From: Diphasiastrum complanatum
Lineage: Eukaryota > Streptophyta > Lycopodiopsida > Lycopodiales > Lycopodiaceae
DNA length: 64,000 bases
Direction: 5' to 3'
Assembly: GCA_029204225.1 (NCBI GenBank)
Contig: CM055093.1
Span: forward strand, 17,075,041 to 17,139,040
This document shows positions 1-14,050 of the stretch, one piece after another; the stretch's first letter is position 1, and the number at the start of each line of letters is the position of its first letter. The notes beneath the pieces were generated by a model that saw nothing but the letters and a program-made list of their open reading frames with translations, did not search any database and was not told the DNA's origin. A program made the position numbers and the translations under genes.

Positions 1-1831
1 TTTAGATCGACGTTGATTCTATATATACACCTCATGTACTCTTCACTTCTACTATCAAGAGCTCAAGTTTGCCTCCTCTCCAAGACATTATAATTGTGTG
101 CCACTTTTCCTATGCTTTGTAGCTTTGGTAAATAATTATGTGGTGTTGTTAGAAATCTATTTTAGTCACTTAGAGGTCTAAAGTCGTGGCTTCATGCTCA
201 GGACTAATTTTGGAGTCATATCTATGTGCCTTTGTGAAGTACTTGCCAAAAGTAGCTACTTCAATAATTGTATGTTGGTGTAGAGTCATAGAATCATTAA
301 CTTCAATGTTTTTGTGCAATCTTCACGATTTAGTGATAAAGTTTTGATCGGTTTAAATCCCCATTTAACTTGTTTTATCAGTTTTTACAAACTTCTAGTC
401 ATTGCTTTCTTCATATCATAAATGTGACAAATACTAGATTTGAAGTGGCACTTTTCTTAATTATTGTTTCTTATCTATGTCACATGTTTCTTTTGGAACC
501 TTCATTTTATATTCTAGCAGATCACTAGCAGTAACATATCCTAATCAATACAAGCACTCTCATGGTTAAACACATCAATGGTAGTTTTGATCCAGCTTAT
601 TCTTCGAATTTATTTTATGTTTAGTTTAAAATTTAGCTGGCATCGATCTCACTTAATGAACGAAAAAAAAAAACAATTTATCTAGAATTACTCTTGACAC
701 ATTCATAAGTCATAAATATTAATGAATTTTGTAGAAAATTACAAATATTCTCTATTAACGCAAATACATATTGTGAGATATTCCTTGTATATTAGCTCAC
801 ATATCGAGGTTGATGTTGACTTATGCTCTAATGGCAAGTTTCACTACTACTTAATGTTAATGACCACAATAATTTTGAGACTATAATATGTTTATGTTAT
901 TAATATGCTAGTCAAAGTCATTCAATGTATTGCACCTGATGCTTTGCTAAGTTTGCACATGTAGGAAAAAGTTCAGGAATAAATTTAACATAAGCTACTA
1001 AGTTGCAATCTACTCTATGAAAAGCTAAACTATGATTATGCATGTTAATCGTCATGCTAAAAAGTGGAGTTTACATACTCTAGTCTAGCATACATGCCAT
1101 ACAAAAGTAAGCCAATTGTACATAAGTTGACATATTTATCAAATGATTCTTCAACTCAATTACATAACCCAATACTTTCTTGTCCTTAATGGTTAAGTTC
1201 AGACTTTGCGATAAATAAATATGTTATATCTATTAAACACAAAAGACAAAACATATTTTCTTTTCTTTCTTGATACAGATTATAAACCACAATTGACCAG
1301 GACATAGTCAAATAAACAAACAATTTCTTTGAAATGGAGAATGTCCTTTACCATTAATATGCTCATTTAATAAGTTGATACTATATATTTATGTTCTCTT
1401 TAAATAAGTTCTGATGGATGTGTCTTATATTACAACATTTCTTAATAGTTGTGTATGGGTTGATGGACATTCTTGACATGGTATTTTTCAATATATGGGT
1501 AAGATTGATGGTGGAGAAAAGGAATCTATGTCAAGGACAAAGTTGGCATGTCATACAATAATATAAATTTTCAATCTTAAAGTTATTTCTAACTTTCACT
1601 TTCTTGTTTCAAGATCTCACTTTCATTGTTGAATTCCTCTTGCACCAGACTAGGCACATTCTAAATTCATCTTGTTCTCAATTATACATCTTCATACCTC
1701 CTCTTACCATTGTTCTCATCACTTAAGGGGAATAGTAGACTTGTCACCGAGTTACATATACTTTATATACATGGCATCATTGAGCATTGTGTTGCCTTGT
1801 CTATCACAAAAAAGTTATGAGTATGAAATCC
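1..1831. other. AT-rich stretch without a recognised gene
   Basis: I read both strands and found only short chance ORFs and no domain or motif of a known family. There is no LTR terminus, primer-binding site or tandem repeat. Probably old intergenic or decayed repeat DNA. Confidence 0.5.
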
Positions 1832-1858
1832 GGGGGGGGGGGGGGGGGGGGGGGGGGG
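1832..1858 (+). repeat. Poly-G tract (27 G)
   Basis: An uninterrupted run of 27 G sits in AT-rich DNA. Runs like this can form G-quadruplexes and are also prone to sequencing and assembly length errors, so the exact length is uncertain. Confidence 0.9.
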
Positions 1859-2045
1859 CAAGGTGTATATAATCAATAGGCCTTAAACTTGAGGTTTGGG
1901 GGTCCTCTATGAAAAGCACTCATTGTACACTTGTAATTAAGTGATTAGGCCAAATTTGGACTTGGATTACCTCATGATAGTGTAGGTTGCTTACACTTGG
2001 CTTGATGGTAGAGTGACATTGTACCTCATAATCTTATTTGTCAAT

Positions 2046-2132
2046 GTGGACCAATCATAGTGAAGGATGCACCAAAATGGTCCAATCAATGTAAGAGGTG
2101 GCATGTAAGTGGTCCAATCAAAGTAGGAGGTG
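2046..2132 (+). repeat. 31-bp tandem repeat with CCAAT core, three copies
   Basis: CCAATC begins at 2,051, 2,082 and 2,113, an exact 31-bp period. The flanks also repeat (TGGTCCAATCA and then a GTAAGAGGTG-like tail). CCAAT is the NF-Y core, but the repeat may simply be a small minisatellite. Confidence 0.7.
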
Positions 2133-3558
2133 ATTCTAGAGAGAGCACCATTTCCACACCTCTTGGAGCTCGAGCTACTATGAGAGAGTGAGAGAGAGTT
2201 CATTCTACATTGAGTTGTTTGAGAGATTGAGTGATTCTACACTTAGGATTTGTTGCATCATCTCTCTCTACAAAGAGCAAGCCAATTCCATGCTTAGTTT
2301 ATTTCATCACGAGTTGCCTTTGAATGTGTATGTTGAATGGTGAATGATTCATGCATGTATTAAGTGCTTTTGCCTTAGAATTGTCAAGCTAGAGTAATTC
2401 TATCTTGTTGGTGTTAGATCTAAGTGCAATTAGACACACCTTAGGAGATCATTTGGGGCCTAAATGTTTAAGGAACTATTTCTATTTGCAAATTACAAAA
2501 AAACTGATTGTATACTACAACTAAAACATGTCTAGTTATTTTTCTTTCTTGTAATATGGGCTATTAGACATCCCGTTTTGGGCTTGTAGTTTTCAGATAT
2601 CATGCTTGTTAAATCTACACATGATTTCTCTAGAAAATAATGCTACATATTCATATTAGTGATCTAATTTTTCATGTATGGAATTGTATCTTTGAACTTT
2701 GGCATCATGTAGGGTAATAATTTATGCATAAACTTGGTGTGTTGTCTTTGAGAATCCATGTGTTATATTGGAAGTAGGCTTCTATAGAATACATCATCTC
2801 AATCACAAACTAAAGAAAAACTAATCTATTACAAGTCACATTTTTCTTCAATATTTACGTATCTAAAAATGCTCTTCGTAGACTTCTCAATATAGCTATC
2901 TATCTAAGATCAAAACTTTGCTTGCATCATTATTTAATCTTTGTGAATGATCTTGAAAAGGTCAAATAAGTATTAATAAGATCATCTTTTATATTAGACT
3001 TTGATGTTGCTTCTATTTTTTTTTTTGTGATTGATAGGTTCTTGCCCTTTCAAATATGCACAAACATTTATTGGATTTCATGCAAAATCTATGGATATAT
3101 TCATGATGACAAATTGGTGGTACTTATATATTCATAAACTTTGGCTTACGGGTTAGAGATATTTCAATTATTTACAATGGGTTATTCTTGATTTTTCCAT
3201 ACATACATTTCATGCATTCTCAGAACAATTTCTATTATTGGAAAGAACAATGATTTTGATTTGCCATGTGCTATCATCAAATTATGTTGTCAACTTCACA
3301 CAAAGACATGTTCTCTAATTACTCAAAGGTGGACCCAACAGCCTTATAGCTTGTGAGTTTTATATTGCTCTTAAAATGTTTATTCTATTGAAATCATACT
3401 TTGTGTGACATCTAATGGGGCGTAAAACTTTGAGAGATGACCCAAAACTAATTTTTCATTATATTCTATATGCCTGTAGTAAGTATTCTCAAGTGGCAAA
3501 AAATGATAATGACCTATGTTTGACATAATGATGATCTCATTATATGAAAGGAGGAAAA
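2133..3558. other. No gene seen; one short LTR-like match
   Basis: Nothing coding is recognisable. At 2,434-2,450 a 17-bp stretch is the exact reverse complement of a segment (GATCTCCTAAGGTGTGT) found near the 3' end of the family B copia LTRs in this window. It may be a worn LTR remnant, but the match is too short to call an element. Confidence 0.35.
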
Positions 3559-3582
3559 CACACACACACACACACACACACA
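3559..3582 (+). repeat. (CA)n microsatellite
   Basis: Twelve uninterrupted CA units, followed by degenerate CATACACATATG and, further on, TG-rich sequence. Confidence 0.9.
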
Positions 3583-3658
3583 TACACATATGATACATAC
3601 TAGCATAGTGTGCCCGCCGATGGTGTGTATGTGTATGTGTGTATATGCCTATGTATAT

Positions 3659-3672
3659 GGGGGGGGGGGGGG
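3659..3672 (+). repeat. Poly-G tract (14 G)
   Basis: Fourteen consecutive G following a TG/TA-rich stretch; a second, shorter poly-G run in the same gene-free region. Confidence 0.9.
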
Positions 3673-4112
3673 TGTAAATATGTGATTTATTATGCTTGTA
3701 AATTGCAATTATGTTTGTTAAGCATATGGAATATTATGTGAAAACAAAACAGAATCTAAATATTTCTCATGTTGACTATGTTTTACAGTGAATTATTACT
3801 GAACATGAGTAAAAACATAGATAAGCAATGAAAATCACCTCAGTCTTTTTACTTCTGACTTAAGTTTCAAGGAATGTCTTTCAGTTAAGGTCAGGTCTTC
3901 AACAAGTATTGACTTTATGATTCCTCTTCTGAAATTTTCTAGACATAGCTTTAACTTCATGAATTGCCGCTTCCAAGATAACTTGGATGGGTCATCTCTT
4001 CCATTTTCATGTGAATAATCTAGGGAGAGGTCGAGAGATAGGAAGAAAAGAGATAAGGGAGGTGGATCGCGGGTATGAGGGAGAAAGGAAGGGGGAATGA
4101 AGGCCACAACAG

Positions 4113-4115
<3 letters not shown>

Positions 4116-4148
<33 letters not shown>

Positions 4149-4163
4149 TAGATAGATAGATAG
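4116..4163 (+). repeat. (AT)n followed by (GATA)n
   Basis: An AT dinucleotide run (4,116-4,146) passes directly into four GATA units and a final G (4,147-4,163). Confidence 0.9.
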
Positions 4164-4220
4164 TACGTAGCAGTACCAGCATGGAGAAAATAGGGCAACG
4201 ATTGAGAGAGAGGTCAACAA

Positions 4221-6560
<2,340 letters not shown>

Positions 6561-6579
6561 ATGTATCTGATGAGAATGT

Positions 6580-7424
6580 TGTGAAGGTACCTTTGTTGAG
6601 TAATAAATATCAGTTGTCTCACTCTGTCTCTATGGATTTGAATGCCCAGACAGAAGTAAGCTTCACCCAGATCTGTCATGTCAAATTCGAAAGACAACAT
6701 CTATTTAGCATCCTTTACCAAATCGGTATTGTTGCTGAAAAGCAACGTATCATCAACATACAAGGTAATGATAATGAAGGATTGTTGTACTAACTTGAAG
6801 TAGACATTGATGTCGACCGTGCTTGGTTGAAAACCTTGTCGGATGAGGAATGTGTAGATCCTCAAGAACCAAGCTCTGGCTGATTGAATACTCAAAGACA
6901 AAGGAGGTGGAGCCGACTCAGGAAAGGAAGAAAATAAGAAGCATATAGATGTCTTCCTCAATGACTCTGTTCAGATAAGTTGCCTGTACATCGAGTTGAT
7001 GTACTTCAAGATCGGCTGCTGTAACATAAGATAGGAGAGCTCAGATCGATGAATGTTTGACTACTAGACTAAAAGTCTCATTGTAGTCAATATTAGGGAT
7101 CTGAGTGAATACTCATACTAGTAGTCTTGCCTTCCTTCAATCAATTGTTCCATTGGCATTGTATTTGATCTTAAAGACCCATTTGCAATCAATAAGATTG
7201 CAGCCAACAGAAGCTTCGACTAGTGTCCATGTCTAGTTCTTGATCAAAGAAGAATACTCTCTGTCCATTGCTTCTCCCCAGAGATCAGAGTCTAGTTGGA
7301 TAAGTGTCTCTTCGACAGTTGTCGATTCCTGCATTAAAAGACATGCAGACTCAGGAGTATACCTTGTAGATTGTGTGCGCACTCGACTTGATCTTCTTTG
7401 AGGAAGTGTCGGTTGATGATCCAA
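6580..7424 (-). pseudogene. Copia G reverse transcriptase (broken)
   Basis: Reading leftward, the linker with TPESACLL and DLWGEAMDREYSSL is followed by CKWVFKIKYNANGTID, LEVHQLDVQATYLN (the fingers/palm Asp) and then, in another frame, VDINVYFK and TLYVDDTLLFSNN, the copia YVDD catalytic box. It continues as MLSFEFDMTDLGEAYFCLGI. At least three frame changes and several stops separate the pieces, so no active RT can be made. The RNase H domain that should follow is unrecognisable, and the sequence runs into gene-free DNA. Confidence 0.75.
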
Positions 7425-7516
7425 TCCTCAGATTTGTCGCTATTGAGTATCAGCAAATTTTTCGTCTAACTCGCTGTGGTTGACTATCGACATGCTTGAG
7501 CCAGAAGCTCAAATTG

Positions 7517-8840
7517 TCATGTTGGAGACAGGTGGTGAAGATTCACTTGGAACTTTATCATTGTCTTTGAGGTTGACGAACTGATCCTCAATAAAAACTG
7601 TATCTCTGCTGAACAAAGTCTATTGGGTATCGGGGTCATACAACTTGTAGGTGTTGTCAGATGAAGTGCATCTGATAAGGATTGTCTTGAGACCTTGGAA
7701 GTCAAATTTCTTCCTTGTTTCTTTTGAGATTTGCACATAGGCAATGCATCCAAATACTCGTAGATTTTTCAATAAAGGCTTTGAGCATGTCTACACCTCA
7801 TGGAGTGTTCTGCCTGAGAGGGCCTTGGTCAAACATTGTTCTGGATGTAAGTTGCAATGGAGACAACTTCAGCCTAGAAGCTCTTCGGCAAAGATGCGTG
7901 TGCTAGCGTGCATTGGGCTGACTCGACCATGTTACAATTATTCCTCTTGGCTAAGCCATTAGATTGAGGTGAATAAGGAGTGATAAACTACTATTCAATG
8001 CCTTGGTTTTGACAGTACTCCTTGAATTCGGTAGAGATGTATTCTTCACCAACGTTAGACCTCAAGGCTTTGATTGTCTTACTAGTCTCTTTCAATGCAT
8101 GCTCCTCGAAGATTGTAAAGCAATTGAAAGCTTTTGATTTTTTCTTGATATAATAAACCATAGTCCTTCTGGAAAATTCATCAATAAAAGTTATAAAATA
8201 CTTTGTATCATTCGATGAAGGATTTTGCATTGAGCCACAGATATCTGTATGTACAACATCTAGTAATTCTCTAGCAATATGCTGATGGCTTGATCTAAAT
8301 GGTTTCCTGGCCTATTTTTCGACTAGACAGTTTTGATAGACAAGTAATTCGACTTTATTGTCAGGATAGTCGAGATCAAGAACAATGGATTCCTTGGACA
8401 TTTGCTGTACAACAGCATAATTCAAATGACTAAGTCTATAATGCCAAAGTAAACTTTTATTTATTTGAATAGAAGTACTAAGTGCCTGACTAGAAGCAGA
8501 AAAGCAATGACTTAATTTGTACAAATATCCATGCCTCTTTCCGAGTGCTAGTCCTATCAACTACTTTACATTGATCACATTCAAACTCTAATTTATGTCC
8601 TACATCTGTAATTTTGCTATCAAAGAGCAGATTTGTAGACAGATTTGGTACATGAAGAACATTTGAAAGTAGCTTAGATTGATCATTTGCAAAGTTTAAT
8701 CTTACTGTACCTTCACCTTTGATATCTTGCATGCTATTATCGCCTAGGTTAACATATTTGTTGGTACTGTAAGGCTTATAGGATTTGAAACAACCGATAT
8801 GGCTGGTCATATGTTGTGTGGCTCCGAAATAAAAAAAATC
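7517..8840 (-). pseudogene. Copia G protease, GAG-pre-integrase and integrase (broken)
   Basis: At the right end the protease keeps GATQHMTS, but the residues before it read FYF instead of the usual LDS, so the catalytic Asp is gone. LHVPNLSTNLL follows. The GAG-pre-integrase region reads LLWHYRLSHLNYAVVQQMS (8,312-8,560). The integrase core reads YFITFIDEFSRRTMVYYI and IKALRSNVGEEYIS (7,991-8,230); the second catalytic Asp position (normally RSDNG) is Asn. A further frame has YSPQSNGLAKRNN, where the third catalytic residue, Glu, is also changed (usual GxAERKN). The C-terminal part reaches 7,517. Confidence 0.75.
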
Positions 8841-8979
8841 AGGAGTGGTCGTTGGATGTTTCTTGATGGCTAATCATGAAGGCATCATGATCCTATTCTT
8901 GAATAGGCTGAGATGCTTTTGCAGCTGCATTTGCCATTTGATTTGACTGTCTCTTGCTACTATTCTTTGCTTGAAATAT

Positions 8980-9740
8980 TCAGCAGTCTTGGATCTCATG
9001 GTTGGAACGTTTGCAGTATCTACATAATAGCTTCTTCTTTGTTGGCTGATTCAACTGTCCTTGATGTTGTGTCAGCTTCTGATCTTTCTTTGATGACTTC
9101 GGGCCTTTCTTCTTATACTTTGTCAAGTCTCTATTGGTGTATAAGACATGAGAGTCGAAAGTCGAAGAACTGGAGGCTTTGTTCCTTCTGTTGTCTTCTT
9201 GCAACAGCATTGTAATGACTCTTGAAAGAGTCAGCTCTGGGTGTGTCGTGATGATCATCACTCAGCTGTTGTATGAGCTTGGCAAGCTTGAAAGCAATGT
9301 CACTACTGTGTCTTGATCGCCTATGACAGATCCAACAGCAACCATTTGCTTTAGCAGGTTCTTGAATTGGTTGATGTGATTCTACAGAGAATCACCATTT
9401 GTCATCTTGAGGGAGTAAAATTTTCTTCCTGAGATGTAGCTTGGAAGTTATATTCCACACCTCATATAGTGTGCTCAAGATTATTCAAACTTCCTTAGAG
9501 GTCTGAGATTCAAACACATGGCCGATTTGCATGTCTAAGATGTTGAGGATGATCAGCGCAAAAGCCTTTCCATCCTTCAGCTTCCATCGGGAGATTACAA
9601 CATCGTCAACATCGGGTTTTGTCTCTTATGCACCTATAACAATGTCATACAACTCCTTTGCCATTAGCACAATTCTCATCTTAAATTTTCACAAATGGTA
9701 ATTGGCTCCATCAAGCTTGTCCATGATAGGACTGGCTTTC
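8980..9740 (-). pseudogene. Copia G gag (broken)
   Basis: The N-terminal part (about 9,740-9,560) reads DKLDGANYHL-KFKMRIVLMA, typical of copia gag (UBN2 family). The C-terminal part (8,980-9,261) has PELTLSRVITMLLQEDNRR, a lysine-rich stretch and the zinc knuckle CRYCKRSNHEIQDC (CX2C..H..C). Several in-frame stops lie between. Gag normally coats the element RNA in cytoplasmic particles; this copy cannot. Confidence 0.7.
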
Positions 9741-9944
9741 CCTTGGGAATTCATGTGGAAGATTAGTCTAGGTGATAGTAGTAACTATCAGTGACCTAAG
9801 AATGAAAATCTAATGCAACTTACAGAACAAGAAAAAAATTATCATATCAGCTAGTAGGATCAAGTTCTGTGAGAAGCTTATTAGGCTATAGACATAGCTC
9901 TGACATAAAATTGCTCGAATAACTATATGAGTTTTGATATAGAA

Positions 9945-9956
9945 GCTCTGATACCA
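9945..9956 (-). promoter_or_regulatory. Primer-binding site, initiator Met tRNA (element G)
   Basis: The minus strand reads TGGTATCAGAGC, the standard plant copia site complementary to the 3' end of initiator tRNA-Met. It directly abuts the LTR end (CA) at 9,957. Confidence 0.85.
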
Positions 9957-10720
9957 TGCTTGGGAAGCGTGGAAATTCCCTCGGTGTGTGCACTACCGGT
10001 TGACAGTAGGCAAACACAAGAATGAACTAGAGCTTGATTGCACGGTGGTTGCGAAAGGGAAGAGCAGACAATCAGACAAAGAAAGTTAGACAGAAGGTTG
10101 AAAGCATGCAATACTAACATAGAATCTGAACGCAGAACTAGATAGTAATTTATTCAGATTAAGTATAATGAAATACAAGTCAGATAATGTGGTAAGCACA
10201 AGACTATAGCGGATGAAACCACGTGCTCACAACACTAACTACAATCTGTAAAAGCTATGAGCTCATACTGACAATCCGTCTGAAAAGAAAGAATCGATGC
10301 ATGAAGGCATCCATAATGTCTGTCTCTGATAAGCTGGCATCTCAACAACAATATGCGCTTGAGTGTATGAATAATTAGCTTAAATGATCTGGTTCTTACA
10401 TCTACTACTTCTGAATAGATTACAATAGTTACACAATTTACATTTGTGCAGATGAGTGTACAAAAGATGGCGTGGAGCAGTTGTGCCATCAAGAAGAAGA
10501 TCGTGGCTATTGTCAACGTCAAGCTGGTTGCACAATACAGAAGATGAGCATGAGGAGGTTCGATAAGTTGGACTTCCCCAATATGTCAGATAAGTAAGGT
10601 TTCTCCGATAAGTCGGTCAGGTTGGGTCTACCCGATAAGTCGTCCAACTTCAATAAGTCGGCCAGGTTGGGTCTACATGATAAGTCGTTTAACTCCAATA
10701 AGTCATCCATTTTACTTGCT
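9957..10720 (-). repeat. 5' LTR of copia G (outer end uncertain)
   Basis: The LTR begins right next to the primer site (plus strand TGCTTGGG). Its outer end cannot be fixed because no partner LTR remains in the window; 10,720 is a working limit after the internal tandem repeat. Confidence 0.5.
10562..10710 (-). repeat. 45-bp tandem repeat inside the G LTR
   Basis: ATAAGT-type cores start at 10,562, 10,589, 10,607, 10,634, 10,652, 10,679 and 10,697. The spacing alternates 27, 18, 27, 18, 27, 18, giving a 45-bp unit repeated a little over three times. On the minus strand it reads as a 15-residue repeat (LLKLDDLSGRPNLTD and variants) in a 63-codon ORF. Confidence 0.8.
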
Positions 10721-10989
10721 CATCTTCAGTAGTTGAGCTGGCGCGACAATGCAAGTAAATATGCAGCAATGAATGGAACTATATTAACATGGGATTTAGG
10801 ATAGTAGAGGAGATAAATCCAATATCGACAAGGTCAAAAGAAGCAGAGGTGCAGCCACTACTGAAATCCCCACCAGCAACATTTTTTTGGGGTGGGAGAA
10901 GATGGGAGCGACAAGCCCAAAGAGCTGACAACAACTGAAGAAGCTCAAGAGGAAGCGAAGCAAGTCCACATCATTACGGACATGTCAAG

Positions 10990-11930
10990 CTTATTTTGAC
11001 ATCGAAGACCTGTTAGCCGAGGATGTCGACATCGACGAGGGGAAAGAAGACCATCTTGGGGGAAGTCAACTCTTGCCAGATATCATTGCCACCTCCACCC
11101 AAATTGCCACTCCATGCATTACCCTCGCGTCCACTACCACCATTTCCATTCCTCCACTACTGTCATTACCACCTCCACCTTCTCAAGTACCTTTCTTTGG
11201 ACTAACGCCACCCCTACCACAACTCCGACAAATATCTTGTTCTTGCCAATCCTAAAGAACTCTCAATGGCAGCTAGGAAATCCATACAAAGTCTATCTGA
11301 GACCAGCTATCACTTGCATTGGTTGGTGAGCCAGCACAAAGACTTAGAAAATAAATTCAAGCAGCGAGAGCAAGTCATAAAAGAGCAGAAAAGACAAATT
11401 CAGAAGAAAGAGAATGAGGCTGAGGAGGAGAAAATGACACTTAAAGAGTTGCGAGCCACTATGAGCAAGCAAGCTCAAGATCTCAATTAAGTCCAAGATC
11501 AACTTAAGCAACCAATGAGCTGGATCGACCAAGTTCCAGACATATCATCTGAAGCAATGATGGTTGACAACCCTCAAGTGAAACCAGAAGATATACATGT
11601 GCAGCCCCCTCAACAGTGATCAAGATGGAAAAGTACGTCAGACTTATTCAAGAGAGGGAGGCTGACAAGGCAAATTTCAAGCGAGTCACTGAGAAACAAG
11701 AGAAATCCATTCAAGAGGCAATTGGAACAAATGACGAAGGACCCAAAAAATTTTGGACAAGGTGAACCAACTATGGAACACTTCGTGCAAGGCCTAAGCA
11801 AAAATTTTTGAACAAAGGCCAAGAGACAAGGATGGAGATGATGTTATGGGACAAGATGGATCAACATACCAGCTGGATGGCAGTATGGGATCAGATAGGA
11901 AAGGGACCGAAGCTTCTTCTGGAAGTTTTT
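10990..11930 (+). pseudogene. Relic of a proline-rich/coiled-coil accessory ORF
   Basis: An acidic segment (DIEDLLAEDVDIDEG) leads into a Pro/Thr/Ser-rich part (11,040-11,250). From 11,266 a clear coiled coil follows with heptads rich in Lys, Glu and Gln (LENKFKQREQVIKEQKRQIQ) up to a stop at 11,490. Beyond it, fragments in the same and other frames continue to about 11,930. The order acidic, P/T-rich, coiled coil resembles the extra ORF of gypsy element E, but I see no clear residue-level homology. No known domain recognised. Confidence 0.4.
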
Positions 11931-12424
11931 CAGCCCCCCCGCACCTACGTACAAAATTGCCAATTTTTTAATGTTGGAGTTTTCCCAAACCTTTGTGCCT
12001 ACACACCTTGTTCCCCAACCATCATTTTGAGTTGCTATTGCACTACTACTTATCAGCAGAGTTGCTTATTTCAAAATTATTCTCAGTTACTCATAGACAA
12101 CTTTAGAGTGTGCGGTTTCTATCCGCTATTGTCTTGCACTCATTAGCATCTGATCTTGTTTTTCTGAATCAATACTATTTTCTTATTGCGTTCAGTTTGT
12201 GTCAGAATGCATGCATCTCTGTATTAATTTTGTAACTGATAGAAATTGTTTGAGAATTCAATACTTTATAATTGGCTACGTAATCACTTAGTATCTAGCA
12301 AAAGTTAGTTGCTAAAGATTGAACATGATTTCCATCACTACTGCTTTGTTCAATTTTTGATAGGCGTAGTCATGCATTGGAAGTAGAAAGTTTCCGCATT
12401 CTATTACTCACCTGTTTTTCACAT
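11931..12424. other. No gene recognised
   Basis: AT-rich sequence between the accessory-ORF relic and element J. A short open stretch (ending at 12,146) has no recognisable motif. Confidence 0.4.
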
Positions 12425-13494
12425 GGATGAAGAATGAGAGCCGAGAAATGCTAGCTAGAATGACAATTAGAAATTATGTGAGCCTCATGGTAAATCCCAA
12501 GTGATGGAATGACCATGTAGGAGCTAGTATTTCTAGGCATTTGAAATAAATGTAAGTAGACCCCTCATAAAAAAAAGTAGAGTGAGCCACCTTTTGATGG
12601 TGACCTCTAGTGGAGAAACTAATTCCACTTGTAGTTTGTAAAATTGTGGAATTGCCATTTGGGCTCCACCTAAGGACCTCTCTTGCTTATTTAAAAGGTC
12701 CCCTCTTCTATGAAGGAGTTTTTTACGTATTGTCTCTACTCCTTGTGATTAATGGGAAGAACCTCCACGAGTATTGGCAAGCAATTAACTCCTTGATCAT
12801 GATGGCTTTCTTGAGTGATGCTCTTATGATCATGCCCTTCCATCCTTTGTGTGTGGTTGTGGATTTAGTTTAGTTTTTTGCTTTTCTTCCTTATGCATTG
12901 TGGATTAGTTGTGGATTAGATTTCTTAATTTGGTGTATTAGTATAGAATCAAGCATTCAAGTAAACTATATAGGCTAGAAATGTGGTTTAGATCTTGCAA
13001 ATCCATAAACATTTCTTGATGTTCTTGGAATGTCCAAGAATCAAGAAATGAGTGTTTTTTGATTCTTGAACATTGATAATGTTGTCTATTTAGTTTTCTT
13101 ATTTCTAGTTTCTTGATTTAGTCTTGATGCATGTTAGATCAGTTTTTAGTATGCAATGATTTGCTGAACTCGATTTGTAGCAATAACTAGTAGGATTCCA
13201 ATTGATGCTCAACGGAGTTGCATGCTAATTTCTTGTTGACATCTTGGTTTGCATTTTTGGTAATAAATGCATGTGAATACAAATTGAGAGTGACAAACCT
13301 GTGTATCCTCTAACAGGCAGGACAAACTACAACGCTTTTAGATCCCTTTGCCTAATTTGGGCATCAAACCAAGAACATGTAAGAACTGGAATGTCTGAAG
13401 AAGCCTGGTAACAAGTAGCTTTGAAACCAGAGATAAAGAACCGTAAGAAATGCCAAACCATAAAACATTTTAAGCAGAGAATCTGTCAACAGTC
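12425..13494 (+). mobile_element. LTR-like element J, copy 1
   Basis: 12,425-12,860 matches, in reverse complement, the insertion at 63,050-63,575. From about 12,645 to 13,494 it matches 21,252-22,115 nearly colinearly. A TATA-like TTGCTTATTTAAAAGG lies at about 12,682, the kind of promoter seen in LTRs. The match to copy 2 ends at about 13,494, exactly where copia integrase sequence of element K begins. No primer-binding site was found, so whether this is an LTR, a TRIM or another non-autonomous element is open. Confidence 0.55.
13011..13049. repeat. Short hairpin in element J
   Basis: TTTCTTGATGTTCTTGGA and TCCAAGAATCAAGAAA pair around ATG with a two-base bulge. The equivalent part of copy 2 (about 21,636-21,672) has lost several pairs. 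Confidence 0.55.
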
Positions 13495-13992
13495 TTGTCC
13501 CTATACCCCTCAACAAAATGGGATAGCCGAGAGGAGAAATAGGACATCATGTGAATGGACTAAAGCTTTAAGTCTTGATGCATGTTTACCAAAGTCTTGT
13601 TGAGGGAAGCCCTCATTTGTGCTAACCATTTGATGAATAGAGTTTCATGTAGCTCTATTGAAGGCAAAACACCATTTGAAGTCTTGTATGGGAGGAAGCC
13701 CAATCTCAAGGACTTAAGGGTGTTTGTATGCAATTGCTATGTGCATACACCTTTGGAGACAAGGACAAAGGAAGATCCATCATCATCATGCTCGGGTATG
13801 GTAGCAAAGGATACAAAGTATACATTCCATCTTCAAACAAGTTTGTGGTTTCTAGAGATGTCATATTTGATGAGAGTAAGATGCATAAGCTTGTTGATGG
13901 CTCAGCCAAATCATCTTAAGAGGGAGATGGCCGAGGATATAGACAACCTTGATCTAGAGGAGGAGCAAGAGTCGAGTGTGGCAATCACTTGA
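13495..13992 (+). pseudogene. Copia K integrase C-terminal part (broken)
   Basis: Starts in the core with QQNGIAERRNR, holding the third catalytic residue (Glu). It continues as KALSLDACLPKSC, ANHLMNRVSCSSIEGKTPFE and LYGRKPNLKDLRVF. GYKVYIPSSNKFVVSRDVIF then appears in a different frame. At least two frameshifts. The first two catalytic Asp residues lie upstream of the break and are missing. Confidence 0.75.
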
Positions 13993-14050
13993 GGGAGGTC
14001 ATCAAGGGCAAGAATGGAGCCAATGAGGCTCACATACCAAGAAAAGGATC

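Noticed and set aside
10519-10710. Leucine-rich-repeat protein fragment
   Set aside because: The 15-residue repeat follows from a 45-bp DNA repeat within an LTR; it lacks the LRR consensus.
13582-13992. The whole 136-codon frame as one integrase protein
   Set aside because: Only its first half matches integrase; the second half is a shadow frame after a frameshift.
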